Assembly: GCF_963664075.1 (NCBI RefSeq)
Contig: NZ_OY760916.1
Span: 4,250,710 to 4,314,709 of the forward strand
Origin: an uncultured Desulfobulbus sp.
GTDB taxonomy: Bacteria > Desulfobacterota > Desulfobulbia > Desulfobulbales > Desulfobulbaceae
Direction of reading: 5' to 3'
Length of the DNA: 64,000 nt
In this document: positions 26,837-35,472 of the stretch, piece after piece
How positions within the stretch are numbered: position 1 is the first letter of the stretch
How the letters are laid out: each line of letters starts with the position of its first letter
The notes under the pieces: model-generated
What the model was told of the DNA's origin: nothing
What the model saw: the letters and a program-made list of their open reading frames with translations, nothing else
Database searches by the model: none
Program-made: the position numbers and the translations under genes

Positions 26837-27880
26837 ATGGCTAAAAAAGATAATCTCATTGTCGGCGTTGACATCGGTTCTCACGCCGTAAAGATCTGTC
26901 AGCTTCAGCATACAAGCTCAGGATATAAGCTTTTGTCTTTAGGAAGTGCCAATATTCCTGCTGGATCCGTGGAGGATGGCGTGCTCCAGGAACCTGATGA
27001 AGTGGGAAAAGCCATATCAGGACTGCTGAAAAATTTAAAAATTAAAAATTCAAAAATTGGTATCTCCATTTCCGGGTACTCAGTTATTGTGAAAAAAGTA
27101 AACCTGGAGAAAATGGATAGTGATACCCTTGATGAGTACATAAAATCGGAGGCAGAGCAATATATTCCATTTGATATCGATGATGTATATCTAGACTATC
27201 AGCAGGTACGTTCCAGAGATGAGTCCAGCGATCGAGTAGAGATAATGCTTGTTGCTGCTAAGAAGGAGGTGGTCAATGACTACCTTAATATGCTCTCTGA
27301 ATTAAAATTAAAAACAGTGCTCGTTGATGTTGATGGTTTTGCTTTAGAGAACATTTGGGAAACAATATCTGGGGGGCATGAAAATGTTGCTCTAGTTGAT
27401 ATTGGTGCCTCTAAGATGAACATAAATATTATATCAGAAGGCGTATCAGTACTTGCTCGAGATATTGTCGTTGGGAGTGAGCAGCTCACTGAACAGTTAT
27501 CTAATACACTTGATGTCGATATTGAATCTGCTGAAAGAATCAAAATTGGAGCAGAGGTAGCTTCTGATAATGATGAGGTTACCCGAATATTCAACCAGAC
27601 ATGTACCCAGTGGGTCCTGGAAATAAAAAAGGCAATTGATCTTTATTTTGCAAATAATCCTGATAAACCTTTAGAATCTCTTGTTCTGAGTGGAGGTGGT
27701 TCCAAGGTGAGCGGTCTTCTGGATTTTATCCATCAGGAAACAGGTTTGAAAGTATATGCTTTTAATCCATTTGAAAAGATGATCTACGATCAAAACAAAT
27801 TTGATCCAACGTATATACAACTGATTGGCCCTGAAATGGCGATCGCAGCCGGGCTAGCTATCCGTCAATCATCTATTTGA
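26837..27880 (+). CDS. pilM: Type IV pilus assembly ATPase-like protein PilM
   Basis: 347 residues with the actin-like (FtsA/PilM) fold: VGVDIGSHAVKICQL phosphate-1 loop at the N-terminus, SEAEQYIPFDIDDVYLDYQ (the PilM-specific stretch), VALVDIGASKMNINI phosphate-2, and SLVLSGGGSKVSGL adenosine motif. PilM forms a cytoplasmic ring that recruits PilN through the latter's N-terminal peptide. It is the first gene of a pilM-N-O-P-secretin operon. The region is visibly richer in A+T than the flanking housekeeping genes. Confidence 0.95.
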   Translation: MAKKDNLIVGVDIGSHAVKICQLQHTSSGYKLLSLGSANIPAGSVEDGVLQEPDEVGKAISGLLKNLKIKNSKIGISISGYSVIVKKVNLEKMDSDTLDEYIKSEAEQYIPFDIDDVYLDYQQVRSRDESSDRVEIMLVAAKKEVVNDYLNMLSELKLKTVLVDVDGFALENIWETISGGHENVALVDIGASKMNINIISEGVSVLARDIVVGSEQLTEQLSNTLDVDIESAERIKIGAEVASDNDEVTRIFNQTCTQWVLEIKKAIDLYFANNPDKPLESLVLSGGGSKVSGLLDFIHQETGLKVYAFNPFEKMIYDQNKFDPTYIQLIGPEMAIAAGLAIRQSSI

Positions 27881-27887
27881 CACGAAT

Positions 27888-28463
27888 ATGATACATATCA
27901 ATTTACTTCCCATACGGGAAATAAAAAGAAGGGCCCGAGCTAAAAGCCAGATAATTTTATCGTTGGTTTCTTTTCTTGGTATTTTGGTTCTTCTGGCTCT
28001 CGTCGCCTGGTATCAGGGGACTATTATTGCAGAGTTGAATAATCAACATACCAATCTTCAGAATGAAAAGAAAAAATATCAGAAAATTGTCAATCAGATT
28101 AAACAGATAGATAAAGAGAAAGATTTGTTGAGTAAACGAATTGATGTTATCAAGCAGCTCAAACAAGACTCATCTTTAACAGTTCACGTATTGGATGAAG
28201 TTGCTTCCTTGACCCCAACTCGTCGAATCTGGCTCAAATCACTTAATCAATCGTTATCTAACCTATCAGTTAACGGGATGGCACTTGATGATCAGACTAT
28301 TGCACAATATATGGATGATCTGGAGGCTTCTAGCTACATAAAAAACGTGCATCTTGCAAATACGAAGATGGATAGATATGCTGATAGAGATTTAAAATCA
28401 TTTAGTATATCATGTACTGTTGGTTTTGAAAAAAATTCAGTTTCTACCCCTGACAAAAAGTGA
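27888..28463 (+). CDS. pilN: Type IV pilus assembly protein PilN
   Basis: 191 residues. The N-terminus MIHINLLPIREIKRR is the conserved INLLP motif that docks into PilM. One transmembrane helix follows (about residues 22-43), then a coiled coil rich in K/Q/N, then a ferredoxin-like periplasmic domain (WLKSLNQSLSNLSVNGMALD). With PilO it makes the inner-membrane alignment complex. It starts 7 bp after pilM. Confidence 0.93.
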   Translation: MIHINLLPIREIKRRARAKSQIILSLVSFLGILVLLALVAWYQGTIIAELNNQHTNLQNEKKKYQKIVNQIKQIDKEKDLLSKRIDVIKQLKQDSSLTVHVLDEVASLTPTRRIWLKSLNQSLSNLSVNGMALDDQTIAQYMDDLEASSYIKNVHLANTKMDRYADRDLKSFSISCTVGFEKNSVSTPDKK

Positions 28464-28480
28464 TTTAAAAGGTTTTCATC

Positions 28481-29125
28481 ATGGTTGCAGGAGTGAAGAA
28501 GTCAAAATTTGATACCTTTATTGATGATAAATATATTCCGTTTGACAAAAGGAATAAGCTTATCATTCTCGCCTTAGTCTTTATTCTTCCTGTATTATTG
28601 TGTTACTTTCTAATCTATAGCCCCAATATGAAAGAAAGTAAAAACTTGGAAAAGAAAATTCAGGATACCTCTCTAGAGCTTAAAAGGGTACGAAGGGTAG
28701 CTCGCGAGCTCCCCGTGCACCAGGAAGAGCTTAAAAAAACAAAAGAGGCGTTTGAGCTGACAACGGTCTTGCTCCCGAAGAGCCAAGAAATTCCAGATCT
28801 TCTAAGGAACATATCCGATCTTGGGAAGCATTCCGGGCTGGATTTTCTTTCCTTTGTTCCTGGAGGGGAGGTTCCTAAAGACTTTTATGCCGAGATTCCA
28901 ATTGATATCAAAATTCGAGGACCTTACCATAATCTTGGATTATTTCTGGATAGGGTAAGCAAGCTGGAGCGCATTGTTACAGTCAACAATATTAGGACGG
29001 AAAATGTTGCCCTTGACGGGAATGAGATTCTTCTGACTTCCTCCTGCCGTCTTCTGACCTATCGATTTACAAACCAGCAGCTCGCGCCACCTAAAAATAA
29101 TAAGAAAAATAAGAAAAGAAGATAA
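28481..29125 (+). CDS. pilO: Type IV pilus assembly protein PilO
   Basis: 214 residues: short cytoplasmic N-terminus, transmembrane helix at about 27-46 (LIILALVFILPVLLCYFLIY), coiled coil, then a periplasmic ferredoxin-like domain with LPKSQEIPDLLRNISDLG, the PilO hallmark, and IDIKIRGPYHNLGLFLDRVS. It heterodimerises with PilN and contacts PilP. The C-terminus is lysine/asparagine-rich. The gene is 17 bp from pilN. Confidence 0.93.
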   Translation: MVAGVKKSKFDTFIDDKYIPFDKRNKLIILALVFILPVLLCYFLIYSPNMKESKNLEKKIQDTSLELKRVRRVARELPVHQEELKKTKEAFELTTVLLPKSQEIPDLLRNISDLGKHSGLDFLSFVPGGEVPKDFYAEIPIDIKIRGPYHNLGLFLDRVSKLERIVTVNNIRTENVALDGNEILLTSSCRLLTYRFTNQQLAPPKNNKKNKKRR

Positions 29126-29277
29126 GCCCCGGTAGAGCAAGTGATTCTCTTGTAGACGGGGATCTCGTAATGAAGAACAGAAGCGAAAAATCGGTGTCTC
29201 AAAGGTTATACTCTCCTTGCATGTGATGATCTTTTTTGAGCTAAAGAGTTTTTCAATAAATCATCATTTATCAGGCT
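29126..29277 (+). other. Intercistronic region pilO-pilP with inverted repeats
   Basis: 152 bp inside an otherwise tight operon. Two dyads are visible: CCCCG...CGGGG around 29127-29161 with an inner CAAG/CTTG pair, and TGATGAT (29224-29230) against ATCATCA (29260-29266) with a long loop. They might be an RNA processing or attenuation element. No U-tract follows either, so a terminator is unlikely. Confidence 0.3.
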
Positions 29278-29784
29278 ATGCGGAACAACTTTATGAATAA
29301 ATATCTCCTTGTTCTCGCCTGGGGAAGCCTCTGTTTGGCAGGATCAAGCATGGCGGCTGAACTCACGGACACTGAGCGTCTTATAGAAGCTGGCATTCTT
29401 GAACGCTCGGACACTTATTCGTATGAGATTGAAGGACGTGCGGATCCATTCAAACCGTTTATAAGCAAGCAGGCGGTGGCTGTTGGTCCTGATCCAAATG
29501 AAATTATAGATGATAACACTGGATTATCAGGTATGCAGCTTTTTGAACCCGGGCAGCTAAATCTTGTCGGGGTGATGCTCTCCCCCCAGGGAGAGTTGGC
29601 TTTTGTGGAGGATCAGGCAAGAAAAGGGTACGTCATCAAGGTGGGTACTCTTATTGGTAAACGTGGAATTGTTACAGAGATTACACCCGATGCGGTTCTC
29701 GTTGAGGAAACTGCTCGAACCAGATCGGGTAAGGAAATTACGTCAACTGTGGCCATGAGATTGAATAAAGAGGGGGACAGGTAA
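29278..29784 (+). CDS. pilP: Pilus assembly protein PilP
   Basis: 168 residues. An N-terminal signal-like helix (YLLVLAWGSLCLAGSSMAAE) ends in a signal peptidase I type A-x-A site and has no lipobox cysteine, whereas the usual PilP is a lipoprotein. The rest has the PilP hallmarks: YEIEGRADPFKPF, then LNLVGVMLSPQGELAFVEDQ, YVIKVGTLIG and a conserved beta-sandwich end with MRLNKEG. PilP links the PilN/PilO inner-membrane complex to the secretin. Two in-frame starts (29278 and 29293) are possible; neither has a strong ribosome site. Confidence 0.88.
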   Translation: MRNNFMNKYLLVLAWGSLCLAGSSMAAELTDTERLIEAGILERSDTYSYEIEGRADPFKPFISKQAVAVGPDPNEIIDDNTGLSGMQLFEPGQLNLVGVMLSPQGELAFVEDQARKGYVIKVGTLIGKRGIVTEITPDAVLVEETARTRSGKEITSTVAMRLNKEGDR

Positions 29785-29786
29785 CT

Positions 29787-31649
29787 ATGCTTCATCCTTT
29801 TTCCAAGACTGTTACAAAGACATTGCGAGGAGTGCTCGGCGCTCTTTTGCTCCTTGTCGCCTGTTTGATTACACCTCATGCAGCGCAAACCGCAGAAGAC
29901 CTGCATAAGATTCTGTCCTTACAGTCCAAGGTGACCGGAAATGAAACCGAAATTCGGCTGCAAGGTGATAGCCCATTTGTTTCGTCTGTGTACGAGTTGC
30001 CTAAACCGGTTCGAGTGGTTGTCGACGTTGCCAACGCAGTTCTGGCAGAGAACTTCATTCTTCCTGGAGATACCCCCTTTCGAGTAGCCACGACTAAGGT
30101 GGCTGGAACCAATCCTGTCATTACCCGTTTTGAGATTTATGTTCCAGAATTGGTCTCTTTTGCCTCCCGGCAAGAGGGGAAAGATACGATTCTCACGATA
30201 GAGAGCAAAGACTCTCCCCAGGCTGCACAGCAGGCAGACTTTGGTGTTGTTGAGTTGCCAAAGACCACCTTTACAGGTTTGAGTGTTGAGACGGGGAAAG
30301 GTGAAACCCGAATTCATCTCGATTTTGATGGGCAGGTTCTTCGTTATCAAAAAGACATCACGCCAAAAAATCCACTGCAGAACCCACAGCTTATTCTTGA
30401 TATCGATCAGGTTCAGGTCGATGACAAGCTGCTCGCTTCCAAAATGGTTAATACCTCTGTCGAAAAAATAGTTACTGTTAAGCGGGGCTCTGGTCTGCGG
30501 GTTAATTTGGTTTCATCTTCGAATACCCTGTTTCCCTACACTATAACCAAGACAGAAAAGGGAATTGAGGTTGTGGTTAAGGAAGCTGAGGGGAAAGACC
30601 AGGTATCCACTATTATCGGTCAACATCGCAATATAGAGAGTCAACTTCCAACGATCAATCCCCTTGAGGCAAAACTTTCGCCCCAGGCACGCGAGCAGCA
30701 GATGCAAGATGCCTTTAATTTTTCGGGATATAACAAAGAACGAATTTCTGTTGAGTTTCAAAAGATGGATCTGCACAATGTCTTTAATTTTTTGAGGCAG
30801 GTCAGTGGCATCAATATTGTGGTCGATGAATCTGTCAATGGGTCTCTGACCCTCGTGCTTGATGATGTCCCATGGGATTTTGCTTTGGATATTATCCTGA
30901 ACTTGAAGGGGTTGGAAAAAGAAGAACGGTTTAACACTTTAGTTATTTACCCGAAAGGTAAGGGGTTTAAATGGCCGGAACAGGCAGAGAATAATCTGAG
31001 TTTTGAAGCGGATTCTGCTGTGATCGAAAAAGAGGCGCTTGTTATTCAACAGCAAGAGCGACAGTCAGAAGAGGTTGTAGAGGCAAAACAGATCATTGCC
31101 CGAGGCTTGAAGGCTGAAAAACGCAAGGATTTTGAAACTGCAGTTGGTATCTATGAGCAAGCTCTTGAAAAATGGCGGAAAAATGTGGAGTTAGCTAATA
31201 AGATTTCAGCGATTTACCTTGTTCAACTGCAACAAAATGCTAAAGCTATGTATTTTTCCCAACAGGCACTCAAAATTGATCCTAAGAATGAAATCGCTTT
31301 GTTGCACGCTGGTATTGCCTGCGCCAATATGCTTGATACTTCAAAGGCTGATCAATACTTTGCACGCAGTGTTCAGGCAAAGAAACCCATGCGCGAATCT
31401 TTACTCAATTATGCAGCTTTTAAAGAAGAGCACAACGCATACACTCCAGCGCTCTCTTTGCTGGAGCGTCATGACCTGCTCTACGGGAAAAGTCTCGACT
31501 CTATGATCGCAGCAGCAAGGATAAGTGATAAGATGGGAAACACCCGTAAGGCAAACAAGCTCTATCAGGGGATCTTGACCTCGGGTTTTCGCCTGCCACC
31601 GGACCTAGCCAAATACATTCAAGGACGAGTTGCACAGCAAGCAAATTAA
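29787..31649 (+). CDS. AMIN/STN/TPR protein (detached N-terminal half of PilQ type)
   Basis: 620 residues with a signal peptide (ALLLLVACLITPHAA). Two AMIN-like domains occur at about 40-145 and 165-265 (SPFVSSVYELPKPVRVVVDV, then GETRIHLDFDGQVLRYQKD); in PilQ these bind peptidoglycan. A secretin-N/STN domain follows near 330-400 (ISVEFQKMDLHNVFNFLRQV, SGINIVVDE). Where a normal PilQ continues into N1 and the secretin barrel, this protein has TPR-like helices (about 430-600, FETAVGIYEQALEKWRKN) and stops. It is therefore an AMIN-STN-TPR protein likely to anchor or assemble the secretin encoded next. It starts 2 bp after pilP. Confidence 0.82.
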   Translation: MLHPFSKTVTKTLRGVLGALLLLVACLITPHAAQTAEDLHKILSLQSKVTGNETEIRLQGDSPFVSSVYELPKPVRVVVDVANAVLAENFILPGDTPFRVATTKVAGTNPVITRFEIYVPELVSFASRQEGKDTILTIESKDSPQAAQQADFGVVELPKTTFTGLSVETGKGETRIHLDFDGQVLRYQKDITPKNPLQNPQLILDIDQVQVDDKLLASKMVNTSVEKIVTVKRGSGLRVNLVSSSNTLFPYTITKTEKGIEVVVKEAEGKDQVSTIIGQHRNIESQLPTINPLEAKLSPQAREQQMQDAFNFSGYNKERISVEFQKMDLHNVFNFLRQVSGINIVVDESVNGSLTLVLDDVPWDFALDIILNLKGLEKEERFNTLVIYPKGKGFKWPEQAENNLSFEADSAVIEKEALVIQQQERQSEEVVEAKQIIARGLKAEKRKDFETAVGIYEQALEKWRKNVELANKISAIYLVQLQQNAKAMYFSQQALKIDPKNEIALLHAGIACANMLDTSKADQYFARSVQAKKPMRESLLNYAAFKEEHNAYTPALSLLERHDLLYGKSLDSMIAAARISDKMGNTRKANKLYQGILTSGFRLPPDLAKYIQGRVAQQAN

Positions 31650-31688
31650 TATTTTTATGCTCTAAAGAACCGGTTGAGGAAACAGTAT

Positions 31689-33401
31689 ATGAGAATGAAT
31701 AAGTTTTTTGGAGTCATCTGTCTCGCCCTGGCGGTGCCTGCTCTCGTTTCTTGTAGCGGCCAAAAGGTTGGAGACGAAAGCGTAGATTCCACCGATACAT
31801 CGGCCAAAGCATCGCTGGCAGCAGCTCCACCGGTACGACCTGCGCAGTTACCGGTACGTTTTCAATCGCCGAGCTATATTGCAGCCTTGGATACTTCAAG
31901 TTCCTCTCTCTTGGGAGAAGAGGGAGAGGAATACCAGATTAGGGTAGGTGCGACTATTCGGTCGACAGGGGGGAATCAACCTCTTTGGCAGGTCATGAAG
32001 CGTCTGGCCAATTTGAAAGGCATGACGGTCAGTTGGGCAAGTGATGTTGTAAACAATGTCAACGTTGATGTTGATATTGCCGCTGATGACAAATTTTTTG
32101 ATGCCATTGGTAACTTACTTCGACAAGTTGATTACTTCTATGAGGTAAAAGGGAAGAATATCATAGTTCGAAATAAGGCAACTAAAGTGTACCAGATAGG
32201 CATACCTGCTATGAGTGGAGGTTACTCTACCAATGTGGGGGGGAATTTTCTGGCCAATAAAGATGCAGCATCTGGTGCTGAGGGGACTGTAAAAATTACA
32301 AGCCCTGAAAATAATTTCAATGTTTGGGAAAGTATTGAGCTTAACCTTAAGAAAATTTTAGAAATAGCCAAAGAAGAGCAGCAGGAAGTTGCAGCGGCTG
32401 TCTCAGCTGCTAATGACGCAACTCAAAATAATGCTGGCATTGATAATAAGAAAACTCAAACAGTAAAAACAAAAGAAGTCAAGACGACAACTGCTAACTA
32501 TTCAAAAGGTGGCGGTTACTTCGTCATTGATAAAAATGTTGGCTTGATCACTGTAACAGCCAAACCCAGCTTGCTGAAAACCGTTGATGATTACATTGAG
32601 AACCTGCGTAATTCCATGTATCAGCAGGTAAATATCGAAGCGAAAATCATTGAAGTCTATCTGCAGGACAACTCTCGGATCGGGCTTAACTGGGATGATC
32701 TCCTAGGGGGAAGTACCGCGCTAGGCACCACATTTTCTTTTGGCAATAATGGCCAGGTGTACCCGCATACGAACGATCCCGGAACCTATGCCTCGACCTT
32801 TGTCAGTCGTATCACCATGGGCGATTTGGGCTTTGATGTCTTTCTCAATGCGCTCAAACAACAGGGCGATACCCATGTGTTGGCAAATCCCAAAATTACA
32901 GTGCTGAATGGTCAACCGGCCCTTATCAGCGTGGGCAAGGATGTGGCGTACATCAAATCTGTGACTCGGGAAAAAGACGGAGACACAGGTGATGTTACCT
33001 ATACCGCGGAAACCGGTAATGTGGTCCAGGGGATTGCTCTGGGAGTCATGGCCTCTGTACTTGATGATCAACGCGTTATTTTACATCTCACCCCTATTAC
33101 CACGGATCTTGAAAATCTGGATAGTGACGGCGATATCCCCCTGACTACAATTGGATCGGGAGATACAGCCATGTCTCTTGGACTTCCCAAAGTTAAAGTT
33201 CGCGAGATGTCAACCATGGTCGAAGTCCAGAATGGTGAGATGTTAATTATTGGTGGCTTGATTGACAGTACAGAAGGGCAGACGGGAAGTTTTGCCCCGG
33301 GCGTTGGCGATATTCCAGTTTTGAAGTATCTCTTTGGGTATGAGGAGAAAACTGTACAGAAACGTGAGCTGGTTATCCTGCTTACCCCAAGAATTATTTG
33401 A
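31689..33401 (+). CDS. Pilus secretin, MshL/PilQ-type lipoprotein
   Basis: About 570 residues from the ATG at 31689 (GAGGA eight bases upstream, preferred over a TTG at 31674). It has a lipoprotein signal with lipobox LVSC, an N-terminal low-complexity linker, an STN-like domain (WQVMKRLANLKGMTVSWASD), an N1-like domain (YFVIDKNVGLITVTAKPS) with the hinge DDYIENLRNSMYQQVNIEAK, and a complete secretin domain ending VQNGEMLIIGGLID and PVLKYLFGYEEK, then VILLTPRII. It forms the outer-membrane pore for the pilus. It lacks AMIN domains, which are on the preceding protein. Confidence 0.92.
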   Translation: MRMNKFFGVICLALAVPALVSCSGQKVGDESVDSTDTSAKASLAAAPPVRPAQLPVRFQSPSYIAALDTSSSSLLGEEGEEYQIRVGATIRSTGGNQPLWQVMKRLANLKGMTVSWASDVVNNVNVDVDIAADDKFFDAIGNLLRQVDYFYEVKGKNIIVRNKATKVYQIGIPAMSGGYSTNVGGNFLANKDAASGAEGTVKITSPENNFNVWESIELNLKKILEIAKEEQQEVAAAVSAANDATQNNAGIDNKKTQTVKTKEVKTTTANYSKGGGYFVIDKNVGLITVTAKPSLLKTVDDYIENLRNSMYQQVNIEAKIIEVYLQDNSRIGLNWDDLLGGSTALGTTFSFGNNGQVYPHTNDPGTYASTFVSRITMGDLGFDVFLNALKQQGDTHVLANPKITVLNGQPALISVGKDVAYIKSVTREKDGDTGDVTYTAETGNVVQGIALGVMASVLDDQRVILHLTPITTDLENLDSDGDIPLTTIGSGDTAMSLGLPKVKVREMSTMVEVQNGEMLIIGGLIDSTEGQTGSFAPGVGDIPVLKYLFGYEEKTVQKRELVILLTPRII

Positions 33402-33540
33402 AATATGTGATAGGTTTTGTCTCACCACAAAATTAATGTGTTGAACTTTGTTCACTGTTGCTCTTGTAATGCGCGACCTTCACAGTGTGATCTATTAGAA
33501 ACCGTCAATCATTACGCGGACAAATTCAGGAGAAAGAGTA

Positions 33541-34460
33541 TGAAATTCTGGCGCCATTTACTGATTTGCGCATTAGCTGTTACTTTCAGTGGATGTGGAA
33601 CGACGGTTAATCAGTCGCTGAAGGTATCACCTGCATCTCGCACTCAGATAGGACAGGATAAAACAGCAGTCATCTTGCCCTTTGCCGACTACACCCATGC
33701 AAACAATATCGAATTGGCTTTTCGTAGGAATATGTTTGTGAGTGAGAATATTACTGATCAGTTTGTTCGATTAGGTTTCAGCTTACCTGTTCAAGAAGAC
33801 GTGTTTAAATTTCTTGCTCAGCAAAATATTATTCATGTCACTGCCTATAATCCTCAAAAAACGAAGTCCCTTGAGTATGAAATGGGTAAAGACTGGTCTC
33901 CTGCAATGAAAGATACCCTGCAGGAGTATATTGATTATGCCCAGCAGATTGATGTGAGCAGCGAAGAGGGAAATGATGCCTTGACCCATGGTCTTGACGG
34001 CCAAGAGATCGTAAAAATTGGTCGTCATTTTTCAGCGGATTACATTGTTCGAGGGAGAATCATTCAATATAATGATCGTTTAGAGGCTTCCGGAGCAAAG
34101 TTTTGGAAAACCGGCGTTTTACCATTTTTTGTAGGTGGGACCAAAAACATTCTTGTAGGGAAGGCGTTGCCTCAAAGTTACGATTCCTTAAGTTATCTTG
34201 ATTCTGATAGGGAGAGTCTTCTCTCTTTTGGCGATGTTCCACAGGCTGTTGTCCAGTTGCGTATGTGGGTACAGGATGCCTATACCGGGAATGTGGTCTG
34301 GACAAATCGAACTAATGTTCAGGTTTCTCCTCAGTCTTTTTTTGCTGATTACCAGTATGACCAACTCTTTGAGACGGCTGTGGAACAGGCTGTAATCACC
34401 TTGATGGATGATTTTGCCTACACAGTGTATAATTCCCCTGCAGTAGGGTGGATACAATAG
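33541..34460 (+). CDS. Lipoprotein of the pilus operon, unknown function
   Basis: 306 residues from the ATG at 33541 with AGGAG nine bases upstream. A longer frame from 33417 is unlikely. The N-terminus is a lipoprotein signal (LLICALAVTFSGC). The mature part starts with KTAVILPFADYTHANNIELA, which recalls the first strand and helix of CsgG/TolB-N-like folds, and contains SADYIVRGRIIQYND, LRMWVQDAYTGNVVWTN and a C-terminal DQLFETAVEQAVITLMDDF. This order (strand, D-Y-I-V-x-G, V-x-D-x-x-T-G-x-V-x-W) is shared with outer-membrane lipoproteins of the CsgG class. A periplasmic role with the secretin is inferred from position. It is followed by a terminator. Confidence 0.7.
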
Positions 34461-34491
34461 AAGACATAAAAACAGGCAGATAGGTTGTACG

Positions 34492-34524
34492 TAAAACCTC
34501 CTGAGTTTTTCTCGGGAGGTTTTA
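34492..34524. terminator. Terminator at the end of the pilus operon
   Basis: A 14-bp stem TAAAACCTCCTGAG / CTCGGGAGGTTTTA (one T-G wobble), loop TTTTT, followed by TTTTGCC and eight T. The right arm reaches the stop codon (34522-34524) of the convergent EamA gene, so the hairpin can act on both strands. Confidence 0.88.
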
Positions 34525-35409
34525 TTTTGCCTTTTTTTTGGGCGTTGCTTGATAGAGCAGTGAACCAATAATCAGGGAAAGCCCCCAAAAAGTTGCCTGG
34601 TGGATTCTTTCTCCCACGATTAGGTGCAGGCAGAGCAGGGAGAGAAAGGGCGTAAGGTACATGAGGTTGCCGATCTTGGCTGTTGAGGAGGTGCGCTGGA
34701 GTGCAGTCAGCCAAAGAATAAAGGTCAGGCTCATCTCAAAAAGAGCAATATAGCCAAGGGGGATCCAGGCTTGGGGAGCAGGTAAGGTGATCCCGCTGTT
34801 CAGTGTGCAGTAGATCAGAATACACAACAATCCCGAGCAAAAACTGATAAAGATTTTCAGGATGGGATCCTGCCCGTCCTGCGCGTTGCAGAGCCAGTAC
34901 AATGCCCATATTAGGGTGGAAACAATTGCCAGCGTGACCCCCTGAGGACTAAGGTGACCAATGTGGATCATCTGCCCCTGGGTTGCTATCATCACCGCCC
35001 CGAAAAAACTGATGAGGATGGCGAAAATTTGCCTGCTGCTCAGGCGTTGGCCGAGCAGGGGGACGGAAAGCAGGGTCAGGACCAGAGGCCAGCCATAGTT
35101 GAGCGCCATGGCTATTTGCCCGGGGAGCAGGTCGTAGGCCTTAAAAAGGACCAGATAGTATAAAAAAGGGTTGAGTATGCCCAGAAGAACACAGCGGGTG
35201 AGACTTTTGGCAGGCATCTGGCCGATAGAGCGCAGTCTTCCCCGGATGGCAAGAATGAGGAAAAGCACCAGGGTTGAAAGCGCGGTGGTATAACAGAGAA
35301 CGGCTTGTGGTGGGGTCGTCTTCAGGGCCAGCTTGAAGGCGGAGGCGGCTGTGCTCCAGAACAGCACCGCAAGCAAAGTGAGGAGGTAGGCCTGAGTTTG
35401 GTTGTGCAT
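34522..35409 (-). CDS. EamA/DMT-family transporter
   Basis: 295 residues, about ten hydrophobic segments in two five-helix repeats, as in the drug/metabolite transporter superfamily. Typical EamA segments are YLLTLLAVLFWSTAASAFKL at the N-terminus, ALNYGWPLVLTLLSVPLLGQ in the middle, and the C-terminal LGYIALFEMSLTFILWLTAL followed by LMYLTPFLSLLCLHLIVGER. Substrate is unpredictable (amino acids, nucleosides or sugars). It ends in a lysine-rich tail that reads through the shared terminator. The gene is convergent with the pilus operon. Confidence 0.9.
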   Translation of the reverse strand: MHNQTQAYLLTLLAVLFWSTAASAFKLALKTTPPQAVLCYTTALSTLVLFLILAIRGRLRSIGQMPAKSLTRCVLLGILNPFLYYLVLFKAYDLLPGQIAMALNYGWPLVLTLLSVPLLGQRLSSRQIFAILISFFGAVMIATQGQMIHIGHLSPQGVTLAIVSTLIWALYWLCNAQDGQDPILKIFISFCSGLLCILIYCTLNSGITLPAPQAWIPLGYIALFEMSLTFILWLTALQRTSSTAKIGNLMYLTPFLSLLCLHLIVGERIHQATFWGLSLIIGSLLYQATPKKKAK

Positions 35410-35472
35410 GGTCTTCGCTCGTTGCCCAGCTTTTCCCCAGCTTGCGGTGTTTGCAGACAGCTGCTTCCTGGT

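Noticed and set aside
29787-33401. Frameshift splitting a single pilQ
   Set aside because: Each part has its own signal sequence and start site, the first has a full TPR-like end, and the second repeats an STN-like domain.
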